From assembly GCA_015484715.1 (NCBI GenBank), contig WFUY01000475.1, positions 1-5,037 on the forward strand: a stretch of DNA of 5,037 nt, read 5' to 3'. Numbering within the stretch: the first letter of the stretch is position 1; each line of letters begins with the position of its first letter. This DNA comes from Thermoflexales bacterium (GTDB lineage Bacteria > Chloroflexota > Anaerolineae > S140-20). Both the position numbers and the translations under genes were made by a program. Of this stretch, positions 4,888 to 5,037 are shown piece after piece. The notes beneath the pieces were generated by a model. It saw only the letters and a program-made list of their open reading frames with translations, ran no database searches and had not been told where the DNA came from.

Positions 4888-5037
4888 ATGAAGTCGCCAT
4901 CGGATGACGCCGGATGGACTCGCTGGTCTTTCCCGATCGTCGCCGCGCTCCTGCTGGTTGGCGCGACGCTGGCCTGCAACCTGGGACGCCGGACCCCTTC
5001 CGCCACGCCCTCGCCGGAGAAGGCGACCCCTCGGGTC
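4888..5037 (+). CDS. Putative lipoprotein, N-terminal 50 residues only
   Basis: The frame is open to the window edge. A short charged N-terminus (MKSPSDDAGWTRW) is followed by the hydrophobic stretch FPIVAALLLVGATLA (15-29) and Cys30. ATLAC fits the loose lipobox pattern, with Ala before the Cys, so the protein is probably exported and lipid-anchored. After the Cys comes a Pro/Thr/Ser-rich linker (TPSATPSPEKATP), typical of a spacer between the anchor and a surface domain such as a substrate-binding or sensor domain. That domain lies outside the window, so the function cannot be stated. The start is supported by GGAGGT at 4877-4882. The gene has a long leader (about 170 bases from the predicted transcription start) containing the structured repeat. 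Confidence 0.7.
   Translation, partial: MKSPSDDAGWTRWSFPIVAALLLVGATLACNLGRRTPSATPSPEKATPRV

Noticed and set aside
4318..4907. Two similar open frames starting MGYWKHGFASET in the two repeat copies.
   Set aside because: They are alike only because the DNA is repeated. They lack ribosome sites, the ATG lies at the loop of a hairpin, they diverge completely after the repeat, and one base change swaps Cys for Arg.

Overview
The window is GC-rich, with compact protein genes and one longer, AT-richer gap near the right end. The protein styles and the gene neighbourhood look like a (possibly thermophilic) Chloroflexota of the Anaerolineae type. This is inference from recall of such proteins; no rRNA or other marker gene is present to prove it.

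Left two thirds (1-3176, minus strand): a tightly packed three-gene operon read right to left. It begins with a 116-residue protein carrying two CxxC pairs. The next gene starts inside that gene's stop codon (TGATG) and encodes a 613-residue (beta/alpha)8 glycoside hydrolase with a hydrophobic segment at each end. Its last 41 bases overlap a galactokinase-family gene (galK) that runs off the left edge without its last ~50-70 residues. A plausible reading is that the hydrolase releases sugar outside the membrane and the kinase phosphorylates galactose or a related sugar inside. The role of the CxxC protein is unknown.

Middle (3177-4243): a 213-base divergent gap separates the operon from a plus-strand gene for a 181-residue tubby/LURP-one/scramblase-like domain protein. 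That gene converges on a minus-strand gene for a 96-residue helical, charged protein of unknown function. A short hairpin between their stops could end both transcripts.

Right (4244-5037): a 644-base gap without a credible gene but rich in structure. It holds two direct copies (about 92% identical, 458 bases apart) of a ~115-base element with a long outer stem and internal hairpins. Between them lie a 77-base nested palindrome and a pair of permuted short repeats. The second copy sits directly downstream of a good sigma-70-type promoter (TTGCGT, 17 bases, TATAAT) and upstream of a lipoprotein gene that is cut by the right edge. It would therefore be transcribed at the start of that mRNA, or as a small RNA. 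I do not recognise this element as a named RNA family. It is the most interesting signal in the window, but whether it is a regulatory RNA or a small mobile repeat cannot be decided from two copies.
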